A stretch of 64,000 nucleotides of DNA, taken from positions 17,132 to 81,131 of the forward strand of contig ONPU01000008.1 of NCBI GenBank assembly GCA_900319795.1, given 5' to 3'. A program made the position numbers and the translations under genes. The notes beneath the pieces were generated by a model that was given only the letters and a program-made list of their open reading frames with translations, was not told the origin of the DNA and searched no databases. Below are positions 24,061-32,346 of this stretch, piece after piece; the stretch's first letter is position 1; the number at the start of each line of letters is the position of its first letter. This stretch comes from an uncultured Eubacteriales bacterium (GTDB lineage: Bacteria; Bacillota; Clostridia; Lachnospirales; Lachnospiraceae).

Positions 24061-24726
24061 ATGAAATACACGAAAAAAAGCGTTGCCGCCATGATTGATC
24101 ATACCCTGCTGAAGCAGAATGCCACAAAGGAGCAGATCGCGAAGCTCTGCGAAGAAGCGAAGGAATACGGATTTGCTTCCGTCTGTGTCAATCCCGGATA
24201 TGTTCCCGAGGCCGCAGAAGCCCTTCGGGGCACGGATGCAGCCGTCTGCACCGTGATCGGGTTCCCTCTGGGCGCCACCACTTCCGCCGCAAAGGCGGCC
24301 GAGACCGAGGACGCCATCCGGAACGGCGCTCAGGAAGTCGACATGGTTGTCAACGTCGGCCGGATCAAGTCCGGAGACTGGGATTACGTGAAATCCGACA
24401 TCGAAGCGGTCGTCAACGCCGCGAAGGGGAAGGCTCTGACAAAAGTCATTATCGAAACATGCCTTCTGACCGATGAAGAGAAGGTCCGCGTCTGCCTCAC
24501 CGCGAAGGAAGCGGGCGCCGATTTCGTCAAAACCTCCACCGGCTTCTCCACCGGAGGCGCCACCTGCGAAGACGTGGCCCTCATGCGAAAAACGGTCGGC
24601 CCGGACATGGGCGTCAAGGCCTCCGGCGGCATTCACAATACCGAAGAAGCTCTCGCCCTGATCGAAGCGGGCGCGAGCCGGATCGGTGCCAGCGCCGGCA
24701 TCGCCATTGTCAGCGGGCTTGACTGA
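24061..24726 (+). CDS. deoC: Deoxyribose-phosphate aldolase
   Basis: A 221-residue class I aldolase. The start at 24061 is chosen because GTGAGGAGATCC lies just upstream; the GTG at 24046 is within that site. The family hallmarks are [17 protein letters not shown] and the Schiff-base Lys157 in [13 protein letters not shown], with VKASGGI near the C terminus. It cleaves deoxyribose 5-phosphate to glyceraldehyde 3-phosphate and acetaldehyde. It is monocistronic here: minus-strand genes lie on both sides and an intrinsic terminator follows. Confidence 0.95.
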   Translation: MKYTKKSVAAMIDHTLLKQNATKEQIAKLCEEAKEYGFASVCVNPGYVPEAAEALRGTDAAVCTVIGFPLGATTSAAKAAETEDAIRNGAQEVDMVVNVGRIKSGDWDYVKSDIEAVVNAAKGKALTKVIIETCLLTDEEKVRVCLTAKEAGADFVKTSTGFSTGGATCEDVALMRKTVGPDMGVKASGGIHNTEEALALIEAGASRIGASAGIAIVSGLD

Positions 24727-24747
24727 TCTTTATCTGCAAAATAATTT

Positions 24748-24778
24748 CGCCGCAGTCCCAAAGGGCTGCGGCGTTTTA
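24748..24778 (+). terminator. Intrinsic terminator of deoC
   Basis: CGCCGCAG pairs with CTGCGGCG around a 10-nt loop and is followed by TTTTAT, 22 bp after the deoC stop codon. Confidence 0.88.
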
Positions 24779-24807
24779 TAGGCTCTTCCTCTTTGAGGAA
24801 GAACCTT

Positions 24808-25446
24808 TTAAACCGCGAAGCGGTCCACCGCCTCCGCGGGGTCATAGTAGAGTTTGTCGTCCGCTATGAGCCTTGCCTTCCCGTCTTTTATTTCAACAAT
24901 ATTGACAGCGCAGTTATACGGTACATGACCGTGCCAGAAGTCGTCCGGATTCTCATAAAGGCTGTTCAGCAGCGCGCGTACGGCGCAGCCGTGAGTGCCG
25001 ATGAGATACGTGCGGTCATCGGAAATCCGGCACATCTCATCGAGGAACTCTTTCGTCCTTTGCTTGACCTCCTCCAGCGTCTCTCCGTTCGGAAATCCCG
25101 GAAACTTCGCCGTATCCTTAAAAAAGGCATTGGCCTCTTCACGGGACAGGGGCCCGTCATCCAGATGGCGCCACTCATAATCTCCCGCGTCCACCTCGAT
25201 CAGTCTTTCGTCCGTCTCAACCGGAACCTGCCCGTTTCCGCTCTCTTCAAGGACAATCCTGGCCGTCTCCTGAGCTCTTTTCAAAGGACTCGAAATACAC
25301 CGGTCAAACCGGATTCCGTTCATGTTCCGCCCGCTGATCTTCGCGAGCCTTATACCCGCTTCATTCAGCTCAGTGTCTCCCCGTCCCTGAATCACACCGC
25401 TCTTATTGCAGTCAGTCTCCCCGTGCCGGATGATATACAGCAGCAT
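24808..25446 (-). CDS. Histidine phosphatase family protein
   Basis: A 212-residue protein starting at the ATG at 25446 (AAGGAGAAGATCA upstream); an in-frame extension to 25536 only translates the palindromic repeats and is rejected. The catalytic motif is IIRHGETDCN, followed by ELNEAGIRLA, ISSPLKRAQET, the acid/base Glu in IEVDAGDYE and the second His in IGTHGCAVRAL. It resembles GpmB/CobC-like phosphatases; the substrate is unknown. It is a distant paralogue of the protein at 18612-19211. Confidence 0.88.
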   Translation of the reverse strand: MLLYIIRHGETDCNKSGVIQGRGDTELNEAGIRLAKISGRNMNGIRFDRCISSPLKRAQETARIVLEESGNGQVPVETDERLIEVDAGDYEWRHLDDGPLSREEANAFFKDTAKFPGFPNGETLEEVKQRTKEFLDEMCRISDDRTYLIGTHGCAVRALLNSLYENPDDFWHGHVPYNCAVNIVEIKDGKARLIADDKLYYDPAEAVDRFAV

Positions 25447-25470
25447 TGATCTTCTCCTTGTCGTTTGAAG

Positions 25471-25535
25471 TGCACCACAGGTGCCTGACCCCTCTGGTGC
25501 ATTTTGCACCAGAGGGGTCAGGCACCTGTGGTGCA
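25471..25535. repeat. Head-to-head pair of 31-nt palindromes
   Basis: Copy one (25471-25501) is TGCACCACAGGTGCC, T, GACCCCTCTGGTGCA. Copy two (25505-25535) is its exact reverse complement, separated by TTT. The whole therefore forms a perfect 31-bp hairpin with a 3-nt loop. It lies 7 bp past the stop of the HPr/LDH fusion gene. Confidence 0.85.
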
Positions 25536-25542
25536 CGTTAAG

Positions 25543-26844
25543 TCAGACTCCGCACTCAGCCTCTCCCAGCGAGCGCCCCTCATTGAAGTTGCGGGCGTTC
25601 TCCAGCGTCTGGGCCGCGATGGCCTGCAGCGCCTCGCGAGTGAAGAAGGCCTGGTGGGATGTCAGGACCACGTTCGGGAACATCATGAGTCTCGCCGTGA
25701 TGTCGTGATGCAGGTAGTCGTCGGAACGGTCCATATAGACGTTCTTGTCTTCGCCTTCGTAGACATCGAGCGCCACGGCGTGGAACTTGCCTTCCTTCAG
25801 CGCGTCGATGAGAGCCTCCGTGTCAATCAGGCCGCCGCGGGCCGTATTGACGAGCATGGCCGAATCCTTCATGAGGTCGATCGCTCTTTTGTCGATCAGA
25901 TGGTAGGTCCCGTACTCGCCTTGGATGAGCGGCGCGTGAAGGGAGATCAGATCGGCTCTTTCAAAGAGTTCGTCTTTGTCGACATAGGTCAAAAGCCCCT
26001 CTTCTTCCAGAGACTTGTTCGGGAATGCGTCCCAGGCAATGACGGTCATGCCGAAGCCCTTGCAGATTCTGGCCATGCACTGGCCGATCTTTCCGGTTCC
26101 GACGATTCCCGCGACCTTGTTGTGAAGGTCGACGCCCAGAAGGCCGCTTAAAGCGAAGTTGTTGTCACGGACCTTATTGACCGCCTTGTGCAGACGGCGG
26201 TTCGCTTCCATCAGAATCGCGATCGCGTGCTCCGCCACCGCGTAAGGAGAATAAGCCGGCACGCGGGCCACTTTGATTCCGCACTCCTTGGCCGCCTGCA
26301 GGTCCACGTTGTTGAAGCCCGCGCAGCGGAGGAGAATCAGTTTGACTCCGCAGTCCTTCAGGATTTCCACCGCCTCCCTCGGGCACTCGTCATTGACGAA
26401 AATGCAGACCGCTTCATATCCCGCAGCCAGGTTGGCCGTTTCGGGCGTCAGGCGGCAGCGGAAATATTTGATGTCGCAATTGTATGTTCCCTCGCCGCGG
26501 TCCTTGGCCAGTTCGCTGAAGAACATGCGGTCATAGTCCTTCGTCCCGAAAAACGCGATTTTCATGGGCGCTTCGTTCCGGCGGCTCTTCATTTTCTCAT
26601 CGAGAATGGCCAGCACCTCATCGAGAGCCGCGTCCTCGTCTCCGCCGTCCGCGGTGATTTCCAGAATCGAGCCGTCTGTGGCATGCAGTCCGAGGAGCTG
26701 CAGCACATCGCTGCCGTTGGCGGTCTTCTCGCCGCAGCGGATCGTGATCTGGGATGTCAGTCTCACACAGGTCTGAGCCAGAAATGCCGCCGGGCGGGCG
26801 TGCATTCCGAGCGGGTTTCTCACTTCGTAACGAATTGTTTTCAC
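25543..26844 (-). CDS. HPr-domain / D-lactate dehydrogenase-type 2-hydroxyacid dehydrogenase fusion
   Basis: A 433-residue two-domain protein. Residues 1-85 are an HPr phosphocarrier domain with the active site GMHARPA (His15) and the ANGSDVLQLLGL helix. Position 46, the regulatory serine in Gram-positive HPr, is Asp in an ungapped alignment. Residues 94-433 are a D-specific 2-hydroxyacid dehydrogenase of the LdhA type: Rossmann motif VGTGKIGQ, the substrate Arg in NTARGG, Glu in DVYEGED and the catalytic His in LTSHQAFFT. It probably reduces pyruvate to D-lactate with NADH. The GTG start at 26844 follows AGGAGGTACAGCT; no ribosome site precedes Met94, so the fusion is translated as one chain. 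A link between PTS phosphorylation and fermentation is inference. Confidence 0.9.
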   Translation of the reverse strand: MKTIRYEVRNPLGMHARPAAFLAQTCVRLTSQITIRCGEKTANGSDVLQLLGLHATDGSILEITADGGDEDAALDEVLAILDEKMKSRRNEAPMKIAFFGTKDYDRMFFSELAKDRGEGTYNCDIKYFRCRLTPETANLAAGYEAVCIFVNDECPREAVEILKDCGVKLILLRCAGFNNVDLQAAKECGIKVARVPAYSPYAVAEHAIAILMEANRRLHKAVNKVRDNNFALSGLLGVDLHNKVAGIVGTGKIGQCMARICKGFGMTVIAWDAFPNKSLEEEGLLTYVDKDELFERADLISLHAPLIQGEYGTYHLIDKRAIDLMKDSAMLVNTARGGLIDTEALIDALKEGKFHAVALDVYEGEDKNVYMDRSDDYLHHDITARLMMFPNVVLTSHQAFFTREALQAIAAQTLENARNFNEGRSLGEAECGV

Positions 26845-27012
26845 AGCTGTACCTCCTGAAAAATATAATAAAATGCCTCCTTTTCATCCTCTGCGGCGTC
26901 CGGCATTAACTTTAATCCATTTCCCATAATAACACAAACCGGCCGTTTCGTAAGAGCAAAATAGACATGGCATTTTTCGAAACCGTACGGTATCATAGAT
27001 ATCAGGGTTTTT

Positions 27013-27678
27013 ATGAATTTTCTTTTGGAGCGTTTTTTGGAAATGGCTGATCAAGGCGGAATGTCCGCGGAAGAATGGCTGCCCTACGCAGTCTATCGCT
27101 CTACGGGCTGTTATTCACATCTGGGGAAAGGATACGTCAATCACTGTGGGCCGACAGCGATCACCAACGCGGTGCTGACGCTTCGGCGCAGAGCGGGCGG
27201 CGAATCCGGCAAAAGGGGACCGGACGGTGAGGACCGCGCGCTCTTCGAAAAGATCGCCCGCTACGGGACAAGGCATCTGTTCTATTTCAACTTCTCGTTC
27301 CTGAAGATTTACGGAGGAACACTGGACGTCCTCGCGGGCTTTTACCTGAGAAACATGCTCAGGCGCTATGTCTCCGGAAACATCCATGTGAGCCTTCTTC
27401 GACCGCTGTTCACGCGTCTTATGAAAAAAGAACTGTCCCGCGGGCGCATCCTCTACATCCAGGTCCTGCGGCATCCGAAGTACAAAAACCATCATTTCCT
27501 GTGCTACGGGTATAAAACGGAACCGTCCGCGGAGGGACCCCGCGGACGTAAAAAGGACAATATTCGATTTATCTGTGCCGACGGCTGGTCCATGGGACCG
27601 AAAGAACTGACAAAAGACGATTTCCGCTTCGGAAGCTTCCGGAGCATTTCTTTGGAAAGGAGAACATTCCATGAATGA
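27013..27678 (+). CDS. C39-like (papain-fold) peptidase family protein
   Basis: A 221-residue protein with a peptidase C39-like triad: Cys45 in NHCGPTAITN, His160/161 in KNHHFLCYGY and Asp in ICADGW. No signal peptide is obvious, so it may be cytoplasmic. The ribosome site before the ATG at 27013 is weak; Met17, preceded by AAGGCGG, is an alternative start. Its last 8 bases overlap the start of a tiny membrane-protein gene, which argues that the two work together. The substrate is unknown. It is not fused to an ABC transporter, unlike the C39 domain encoded at 32347-34527. Confidence 0.65.
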   Translation: MNFLLERFLEMADQGGMSAEEWLPYAVYRSTGCYSHLGKGYVNHCGPTAITNAVLTLRRRAGGESGKRGPDGEDRALFEKIARYGTRHLFYFNFSFLKIYGGTLDVLAGFYLRNMLRRYVSGNIHVSLLRPLFTRLMKKELSRGRILYIQVLRHPKYKNHHFLCYGYKTEPSAEGPRGRKKDNIRFICADGWSMGPKELTKDDFRFGSFRSISLERRTFHE

Positions 27679-27823
27679 TCGGGATAAACTGCGCAGAAGC
27701 AACCTCTTCCTCATCCTCATTGTCGTGACGATCCTCATCTTCGGTCTCATTTACCGTATGAAGACCGGCGATCCGACCCTGTATCTGTTCGGATATGAAA
27801 TCCCTCTGCCCTTCGCGTCTTAA
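27671..27823 (+). CDS. 50-residue single-pass membrane protein
   Basis: A small frame with an excellent start (GGAAAGGAGAACATTCC before the ATG at 27671) that overlaps the C39-like gene by 8 bp. It has ten charged or polar residues, one hydrophobic helix (about residues 12-28, LFLILIVVTILIFGLIY) and a roughly 20-residue tail ending PLPFAS. I do not recognise a family. The tight overlap suggests co-translation with, and perhaps membrane tethering of, the C39-like protein. Confidence 0.65.
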   Translation: MNDRDKLRRSNLFLILIVVTILIFGLIYRMKTGDPTLYLFGYEIPLPFAS

Positions 27824-27928
27824 AATGCCCTGCGAATCCACTTTTCGTATCCTGCCGGCACGGACGTATACTGCAGAAGGAACGAATCGTCGTACAATGC
27901 ATATACTCTTACGAATATATTCGACGAA

Positions 27929-29428
27929 TTATTTCACCCGCGAAATGCGCTTCCGCGCGGGCACCACCGCCTTCTCGGGACATACAAGGATGCAGAGATG
28001 GCACCCGACGCATTTTTTGCCGTTCAGAACCGGTTTCCGCTCATCGGACATCGTAATCGCCTGATGTCCTCCGTCCATGCAGGAAATGTAACACCTGCCG
28101 CAGCCGATACATTTTTCATGACGGAAACGCGGGAAGAGAATCGTGTCGCGCTCCAGCACATCCGTCGATTCGCTGACGGAGGAAAGGCCGAGGCCCTGAA
28201 GTTCCCTGACGCTGTGGAATCCGCCCGCGGCGAGATAGTAATTGAGGCCGTCCTTCAGGTCGTCGATAATGCGATAGCCGTACTGCATCACGGCGGTCGT
28301 CACCTGGATGCTGCCCGCCCCGAGCAGCATGAATTCGATCGCGTCCGTAAAGTTCTCGACGCCGCCCATACCGCTGATATGGGCGTTCTCAAGCGCCGGG
28401 TTCTGCCCGAGTTCGGCGATAAAGCGAAGCGCAATCGGCTTGACGGCATTGCCGCTGTAGCCGCCGATCGCGGATCTGCCGTGAACGGCAGGCGCTGAAA
28501 TATAGGTGTAAAGATTGATTCCGGTAATGCTTTTGATCGTGTTGATCGCGGCCACCCCGTCCGCGCCTCCGCGCATGGCGGCCTCCGCTGCCGGACTCAT
28601 CGATTCGACGTTCGGGGTGAGCTTCGCGAGAATCGGAATCTTCGTGCCGCGTCTGGCGGCGGCGGTAAAGCGTTCCACCTGATCCGGATTCTGGCCGATC
28701 GCGGAGCCCAGATCTCCCTCCATCATATTCGGACATGAGAAATTGAGCTCGACCGCGTCCGCGCCGTTCTCCTCGCAGAGCCTTGAGAGTTCTTCCCACT
28801 CCTCGTCATTCCGCCCCATAATGGAGGCGAGAATGAATTTCGTCGGATAGCGCTCCTTGAGACGGCGGAAAATCTCCATATTTTCCTGAACGCTGTGGTC
28901 CGAGAGCTGTTCGATATTTTTAAAGCCGATGATGCTTCCGTCCGCTCCGGTAATCGCGGAAAAGCGGGGGGATGCCTCATGGATGTCAAAGGCGCAGATG
29001 GTCTTGAACGCGATGCCTGCCCAGCCCGCCTCAAAAGCCCTCGCGCACATCTCATAGGTGCTGGCGACAACCGAGGAGGAAAGAAGGAAGGGATTTTCCA
29101 GAGGAATGCCGCAGAAATCCGTTCTCAGGCGTTCCTCGTCCTTCGGGGCTTCGATCTCGAGCTTCGGACGGACTTTCTCATAGAGCCTTTCAATCAGATT
29201 TCGGATCGGCACCTGATGGGGCCGTACACAGGCCTCTTCGCAAGGAGCACTGCAGCCGATACAGGGATTCTCAGGAGGAAGCTTTGCGGCCGTCGCGTTT
29301 TCATTCTGAAACCAGATTCCCCGAAGGATCCGTGCCGGATCCGTTTTTCCGCATGCCGCGGTACATGGCGCCTCGTGACAGAGCGCGCAGGACAGCATTG
29401 AAGAGCGGTAGATCTTCTTTTCAAGCAT
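27929..29428 (-). CDS. PreA-like dihydropyrimidine dehydrogenase / dihydroorotate dehydrogenase-fold iron-sulfur protein
   Basis: A 499-residue protein in three parts. Residues about 10-75 are Cys-rich (CALCHEAPCTAAC, CIGCSAPCEEACVRP), resembling the Fe-S domain normally found on the partner PreT/GltD-type subunit. Residues about 105-420 are the FMN-binding TIM barrel (GIPLENPFLLSSS, ELNFSCPN, AKLTPN, GMGGVENF, VTTAVM). Residues about 445-490 are a 2[4Fe-4S] ferredoxin domain (CIGCGRCYISC, CVGCHLCILVCP). E. coli PreA has only the last two parts. It likely reduces or oxidises a pyrimidine-type substrate with electrons from an unseen partner. GGAGGTTCTTAAG precedes the ATG. Confidence 0.82.
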   Translation of the reverse strand: MLEKKIYRSSMLSCALCHEAPCTAACGKTDPARILRGIWFQNENATAAKLPPENPCIGCSAPCEEACVRPHQVPIRNLIERLYEKVRPKLEIEAPKDEERLRTDFCGIPLENPFLLSSSVVASTYEMCARAFEAGWAGIAFKTICAFDIHEASPRFSAITGADGSIIGFKNIEQLSDHSVQENMEIFRRLKERYPTKFILASIMGRNDEEWEELSRLCEENGADAVELNFSCPNMMEGDLGSAIGQNPDQVERFTAAARRGTKIPILAKLTPNVESMSPAAEAAMRGGADGVAAINTIKSITGINLYTYISAPAVHGRSAIGGYSGNAVKPIALRFIAELGQNPALENAHISGMGGVENFTDAIEFMLLGAGSIQVTTAVMQYGYRIIDDLKDGLNYYLAAGGFHSVRELQGLGLSSVSESTDVLERDTILFPRFRHEKCIGCGRCYISCMDGGHQAITMSDERKPVLNGKKCVGCHLCILVCPEKAVVPARKRISRVK

Positions 29429-29537
29429 CTTAAGAACCTCCTTTCCTTCCGATGCACCTTAAGGGGGTGCTCCTTCATGTGAAACCATACTTCCTGAAAT
29501 ATTTTATGCCATATCACAAATGACACAGACTTGTAAA

Positions 29538-29566
29538 TTGTAATCCGGATTCTTCTGTGATATGAT
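29538..29566 (+). promoter_or_regulatory. Predicted sigma-A promoter for the 162-residue protein gene
   Basis: TTGTAA (29538-29543), a 17-bp spacer, then TATGAT (29561-29566), 45 bp upstream of the ATG at 29611. Spacing and hexamers fit the vegetative consensus well. Confidence 0.65.
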
Positions 29567-29610
29567 AAGTCCACTTCAAACAGACTGGCTTTCCTAGGGG
29601 GGAAACATCC

Positions 29611-30099
29611 ATGGCACATCCATACATCAACCGTCAGTTTTACGATTCGATCGTTCACTTTGACGAGAGCAAAGAAGCCCAGGACTACTACTATATGGTC
29701 ATGAATACCGAAACCGTCCGTGGCAACAAAATCGATACGCTTCGTACACAGATCCTCCGCGTCTATGCCATGCTCTTCTGCGATGATCTCGGCCTTTCAG
29801 CCGGCGCTGTCGCGGGTCCCGATGAGGTCGAGGCCACGGCTGACCGTCTGTATATCGGCATGATCGGGTTCGATCCGAATCACTGGTACAGGATGCGCTA
29901 TCATTTCCCGGTCATTGACGAGGACAACTATGACCGCTTCGCCGCGCTCGTAATCGCGGACCTCAACGCCGGTCCCTTAAGGGACGCAGTGGTGGACGGC
30001 GGCCAGATGCTGCTCCTCGGCGAAAACGATCCTCTTCACATGACAAAGGAACAGAGGAGGCATCAGAAGGTATCGGTCATCAGTACAAATCTGAAATAA
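29611..30099 (+). CDS. Uncharacterised 162-residue cytoplasmic protein
   Basis: The protein has no signal peptide or membrane segment. It begins MAHPYINRQFYDSIVHFDES and has a tail rich in charged residues (MTKEQRRHQK). I do not recognise a family or catalytic motif. The start is secure (AGGGGGGAAACATCC before the ATG) and a good promoter lies upstream, so it is a real, independently expressed gene. It converges on the NHLP export operon, whose stop is 12 bp from its own; no functional link can be claimed. Confidence 0.75.
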   Translation: MAHPYINRQFYDSIVHFDESKEAQDYYYMVMNTETVRGNKIDTLRTQILRVYAMLFCDDLGLSAGAVAGPDEVEATADRLYIGMIGFDPNHWYRMRYHFPVIDEDNYDRFAALVIADLNAGPLRDAVVDGGQMLLLGENDPLHMTKEQRRHQKVSVISTNLK

Positions 30100-30111
30100 A
30101 ACCCCCTTATT

Positions 30112-32283
30112 TTAAATTCTCTGCCTGCTTACGAGTTCCGCAAATGACCCGTTAAGGGCAATCAGCTCGTCAAATGTTCCGCTCTCCTTGATCTTTCCTC
30201 CCTCGAGAAGAAGGATCCGGTCACAATTCTTAATCGTGGAGAGCCGGTGCGCGATGACAATTCGCGTGCACTTCAGGCTGTCCAGCGCCTCGGAAACCTG
30301 TTTCTGAGTCTTGTTGTCAAGCGCGCTGGTCGCTTCGTCGAAAATCAGGATCTTCGGCTTCGGGGCGATTGCTCTCGCGATCATCAGCCTCTGTTTCTGA
30401 CCGCCGGAGATTCCGCCCTGTCCTTCCGCGATAACGGTCTGCATCTGCATCGGCATGTCGCGGATATCATCCGCGATTCCCGCTATTTCCGCGGCTTCCC
30501 ACGCCTCGTCCAAAGTCAGTTCCGGTGCCGAAACCGTGATATTGGAGTAGATGTCTCCCTGGAACAGCTGTCCGTCCTGCGTGACGGTTCCGATCTTTCT
30601 GCGGAGAGACTGCAGGTCAATTCCCGTAATATCCTTTCCGTCATAGTAGATCGCGCCGCGTTCGGGTTTTTCAAATCCCAGAAGGAGGCGTACCAGCGTG
30701 CTCTTTCCGCAGCCGGTCTTGCCGACGAGCGCAATATATTCGCCCGCCTTGATCTTCAGGGACAGGCCGTCCACCACATAGGGCATATTGTCCTGATAGC
30801 GGAAATAGACGTTGTTGAGTTCGATCCCGCCGTTCAGGCTGGTCAGGATCTCTTTCCCGTCGGACATTTCCGGTGTTTCCTTCAGGATCGGTTCCGCCAT
30901 TTCCAGGATCGGCTTGATCTGGGCGACGGAAATCGCGATTCCCGAAAGCGCCGAAAACGCGGCCGTCACCTGTCCGTAGGACAGAGAAAACGCGATGTAT
31001 TCGGAAGTTGTGACGTTATTTTTAACGGCAATATAGTAAATCGCGATCGAGCCGGCAAGCAGTATGGCCTGCATGGCAGCGCTGCTGATCTTCAGGATCA
31101 TCGGCGGGTTGTACCTTACGCCGGAGGTTTCGGCGTAGGCAGTGGCCCATTTTGAAAATGCTCTCTTCTCGGCGCCCGCCAGTTTGATCTTCTGCACGCC
31201 GGAAATGAGGGCGTAGCTGATACCGTTTTCCTTCGCGCCGAGTTCCATCTGGCGCTTGCTGACCTTCACCTGCCTGATACTGACATAAAGTGAAAGAAGC
31301 GTGGTCGCAAAGATGATCAAAAGCGCGGGCAGCGCAAGGCTCGGCGTAAAATTCACGATCTGCGTAATGTAGAGAAGGGAGGCCACCGATGTGATGCAGG
31401 TGGCAAAGACTCCGCTTACGATCAGGGAGGACAGGGTCGAGACGGACTCGAACCTGGTCTGCAGTTCACCGGAAGTATATTTGCGGAAAAATGTGGTCGG
31501 AAGCCCCATCACGCGCATCATTACGGCTGATTCCACGGCGAGGTCCGTCTTCGTCACCAGTCTGTCCATCATGAGTTCCCTGGCTGTCTGGAACAGCTGG
31601 CTTGTGACGGCCACGCTGAAGATAAAGAGCGCGGTTCCCCACAGGAAGGTCATATTGCCGCTCTCAAGCACCATTCCGGTGAGCAGTTTTGAGATCTGCG
31701 GAATGATCATGCCGACGATGACCACCGCAAGCGTAAGACCCACAAACATGACGACATCGCTTGCGCTGATGCAGCTCCACAGCCATGCGGTCAGATCCGG
31801 AATCCCGATGCTCTTCTGCGGAAGCGGCCTGTAGAAACACAGCGCCCGCCTCTCGAACTGTTCGGCTATCTTTGATGTAATGGTGACGGTCCTGTCTCCG
31901 TCTTTGTAATAATATCCTGAAAGGAGCTTCGGAAATACCGCCTGCGGGATCCCGTTCTCTTTCCAGTAGACAATCATCGGCCCGAACGCGTCCTTCTGCC
32001 AGCCTTCATTGAGGTCCACCTCGCGTCTCATGATGCCGTGAGGACGCAGCGCGTAGTTCATCTGCTCCTCGGCGTCCTTGATCACTTCGGGGACTTCCGT
32101 CGGCTTAAAACGGTAGTACTTCAGGATCTCATCCACGGCTTCCTTGGTCTCAAGACGGAAGTCGTTCAGCTTTCCGGCGCCTTTCTGGCCCAGCACGGCC
32201 GAAGCCATCCTGAAAATGGATTCCTCGAAGACATCCTGGTCGTTCTGTTTTCTCAGTTTAATCTGTTCTTCAAACCAGCCCAT
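30112..32283 (-). CDS. NHLP-type bacteriocin export ABC transporter, permease/ATPase subunit without peptidase
   Basis: A 723-residue half-transporter. The N-terminal roughly 165 residues are a soluble, cyclic-nucleotide-like or degenerate domain instead of a peptidase. Six membrane helices (about 170-450) follow, then an ATPase with Walker A GKTGCGKST, signature ISGGQKQRL, Walker B ILIFDEATSALD and the H-loop IVIAHRLST. The pairing with the C39-containing transporter encoded upstream is the hallmark of NHLM/NHLP RiPP export systems. No strong ribosome site adjoins the ATG (GAGGAGAAGG lies about 20 nt upstream), so the exact start is somewhat uncertain. The gene is last in the operon. Confidence 0.88.
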   Translation of the reverse strand: MGWFEEQIKLRKQNDQDVFEESIFRMASAVLGQKGAGKLNDFRLETKEAVDEILKYYRFKPTEVPEVIKDAEEQMNYALRPHGIMRREVDLNEGWQKDAFGPMIVYWKENGIPQAVFPKLLSGYYYKDGDRTVTITSKIAEQFERRALCFYRPLPQKSIGIPDLTAWLWSCISASDVVMFVGLTLAVVIVGMIIPQISKLLTGMVLESGNMTFLWGTALFIFSVAVTSQLFQTARELMMDRLVTKTDLAVESAVMMRVMGLPTTFFRKYTSGELQTRFESVSTLSSLIVSGVFATCITSVASLLYITQIVNFTPSLALPALLIIFATTLLSLYVSIRQVKVSKRQMELGAKENGISYALISGVQKIKLAGAEKRAFSKWATAYAETSGVRYNPPMILKISSAAMQAILLAGSIAIYYIAVKNNVTTSEYIAFSLSYGQVTAAFSALSGIAISVAQIKPILEMAEPILKETPEMSDGKEILTSLNGGIELNNVYFRYQDNMPYVVDGLSLKIKAGEYIALVGKTGCGKSTLVRLLLGFEKPERGAIYYDGKDITGIDLQSLRRKIGTVTQDGQLFQGDIYSNITVSAPELTLDEAWEAAEIAGIADDIRDMPMQMQTVIAEGQGGISGGQKQRLMIARAIAPKPKILIFDEATSALDNKTQKQVSEALDSLKCTRIVIAHRLSTIKNCDRILLLEGGKIKESGTFDELIALNGSFAELVSRQRI

Positions 32284-32346
32284 GTATCTGAAATGCGTCT
32301 GCCTTCTCCTCGATTTGAGGGCAGCGCATCGTCCTCCTTCCCGAAA

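Noticed and set aside
25447-25536. Upstream in-frame extension of the second histidine phosphatase
   Set aside because: It only translates the palindromic repeats; the ATG at 25446 has its own AAGGAG site.
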